Source of the DNA: Desulfobacteraceae bacterium
GTDB lineage: Bacteria; Desulfobacterota; Desulfobacteria; Desulfobacterales; Desulfobacteraceae
Length of the DNA stretch: 7,003 nucleotides
Direction of reading: 5' to 3'
NCBI GenBank assembly: GCA_003354055.1
Contig: PIVQ01000376.1
Span: 1-7,003, forward strand
Shown: piece by piece, positions 6,827-7,003 of the stretch
Position numbering within the stretch: the first letter of the stretch is position 1
How the letters are laid out: every line of letters begins with the position of its first letter
Notes under the pieces: model-generated
What the model was told of the DNA's origin: nothing
Seen by the model: only the letters and a program-made list of their open reading frames with translations
Database searches by the model: none
Translations under genes and position numbers: made by a program

Positions 6827-6854
6827 TTGACAAATTTGGCGATCATCATTAAAT
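6827..6854 (+). promoter_or_regulatory. Possible sigma-70 type promoter for sat
   Basis: TTGACA (6827-6832) is a perfect -35 consensus. TTAAAT (6849-6854), 16 nt downstream, matches TATAAT at 4 of 6 positions. TATAAG (6857-6862) is a better -10 but lies too far away (24 nt). A second -10-like TATAGT is at 6910-6915 without a good -35. The region is AT-rich and lies between HAD and sat, where a promoter is expected, but the exact start site cannot be fixed by eye. Confidence 0.45.
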
Positions 6855-6866
6855 CTTATAAGATTT
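6851..6866. promoter_or_regulatory. Perfect 16-bp palindrome, candidate operator
   Basis: AAATCTTATAAGATTT is its own reverse complement and overlaps the possible -10 region upstream of sat. A dimeric repressor site is one reading. A weak AT-only terminator for the HAD gene is another, as TT follows the right arm. It does not look like the TTGTGA/TCACAA or TTGTTAA-type sites that I associate with HcpR and Rex in sulfate reducers. Confidence 0.45.
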
Positions 6867-6881
6867 TTAAATAAAATTGAA

Positions 6882-6906
6882 GTTAGATGTTGGGTAAACA
6901 TCTGAC
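6882..6906 (+). repeat. Long inverted repeat / hairpin in the sat leader
   Basis: GTTAGATGTT (6882-6891) and AACATCTGAC (6897-6906) pair over 10 bp with a single U-G wobble, around a GGGTA loop. It ends 43 nt before the sat start. No T-run follows, so it is not a standard terminator. It could be a protective or regulatory 5' leader hairpin, or a dyad protein-binding site if transcription starts further downstream. Confidence 0.6.
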
Positions 6907-6919
6907 ACCTATAGTAGGT
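6907..6919 (+). repeat. Second hairpin directly abutting the first
   Basis: ACCTA (6907-6911) and TAGGT (6915-6919) pair around a 3-nt TAG loop, with no gap after the previous hairpin, so the two stems could stack coaxially in RNA. The element ends 14 nt before the Shine-Dalgarno of sat. A short stem like this could be chance; its exact adjacency to the larger one makes it worth recording. Confidence 0.4.
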
Positions 6920-6933
6920 AATTTAACCGTAAC

Positions 6934-6939
6934 AAGGAG
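6934..6939 (+). promoter_or_regulatory. Ribosome binding site of sat
   Basis: AAGGAG at 6934-6939 is a strong Shine-Dalgarno, 10 nt before ATG 6950. It fixes the start of the partial gene at the window end and lies outside the upstream hairpins, so it looks accessible. Confidence 0.8.
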
Positions 6940-6949
6940 ATTGAAGTAT

Positions 6950-7003
6950 ATGTCTAAATTAGTTGCACCCCATGGTGGAAAAGGTCTGGTAATTTGTAAG
7001 CTC
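6950..7003 (+). CDS. sat: Sulfate adenylyltransferase (ATP sulfurylase), N-terminal end, partial
   Basis: Only 18 codons are visible: MSKLVAPHGGKGLVICKL, open to the last base. The start MSKLVAPHGGKGL is characteristic of the dissimilatory Sat of sulfate-reducing Desulfobacterota. This enzyme activates sulfate with ATP to adenosine 5'-phosphosulfate, the first cytoplasmic step of sulfate respiration, before reduction by AprAB. The start is backed by AAGGAG 10 nt upstream. The gene has its own long, structured upstream region (6822-6949), unlike the tightly packed genes before it, which fits a highly expressed, separately regulated unit. The call rests on recognising a short N-terminus, and the catalytic motifs lie outside the window, so some doubt remains. 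Confidence 0.8.
   Translation, partial: MSKLVAPHGGKGLVICKL

Overview
The window looks like a chromosomal, housekeeping stretch from an anaerobic sulfate-reducing Desulfobacterota, probably close to Desulfobacteraceae. The evidence is the last gene, whose N-terminus (MSKLVAPHGGKGL...) reads as the dissimilatory-type ATP sulfurylase Sat, the style of the bifunctional RibBA and PabB-PabC proteins, and a probable selenocysteine codon in a lineage known to be rich in selenoproteins. All genes lie on the + strand and base composition is even. I see no mobile element, CRISPR array, tRNA or rRNA.

Positions 1-2384 form a riboflavin/nusB cluster: the 3' end of ribE (riboflavin synthase), ribBA (the two entry enzymes from GTP and ribulose-5-phosphate), ribH (lumazine synthase) and nusB, the last only 4 nt after ribH. 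After a 97-nt spacer with a strong hairpin come a glyoxalase II-like metallo-beta-lactamase fold hydrolase, best started at a TTG behind a perfect AGGAGG, and, overlapping its stop as TAATG, a 749-aa fusion of aminodeoxychorismate synthase component I (PabB) and aminodeoxychorismate lyase (PabC). Together these supply flavin and folate precursors.

Positions 5352-6150 hold the most interesting object. It is an exported DUF1573-type protein whose frame is interrupted by one TGA (5656-5658), exactly where the family has the first Cys of its Cys-Gly-Cys motif. The frame continues with full family similarity to a TGA at 6148-6150. The simplest reading is a selenoprotein with a Sec-Gly-Cys motif; a weak SECIS-like hairpin follows the codon. 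Two short open frames here (5401-5658 and 5755-6150) are one gene.

Positions 6189-6821 encode a HAD-superfamily phosphatase. Positions 6822-6949 form a structured control region for sat: a TTGACA box, a perfect 16-bp palindrome, then two inverted repeats placed back to back before a clear ribosome binding site. The sat gene runs off the end of the window.
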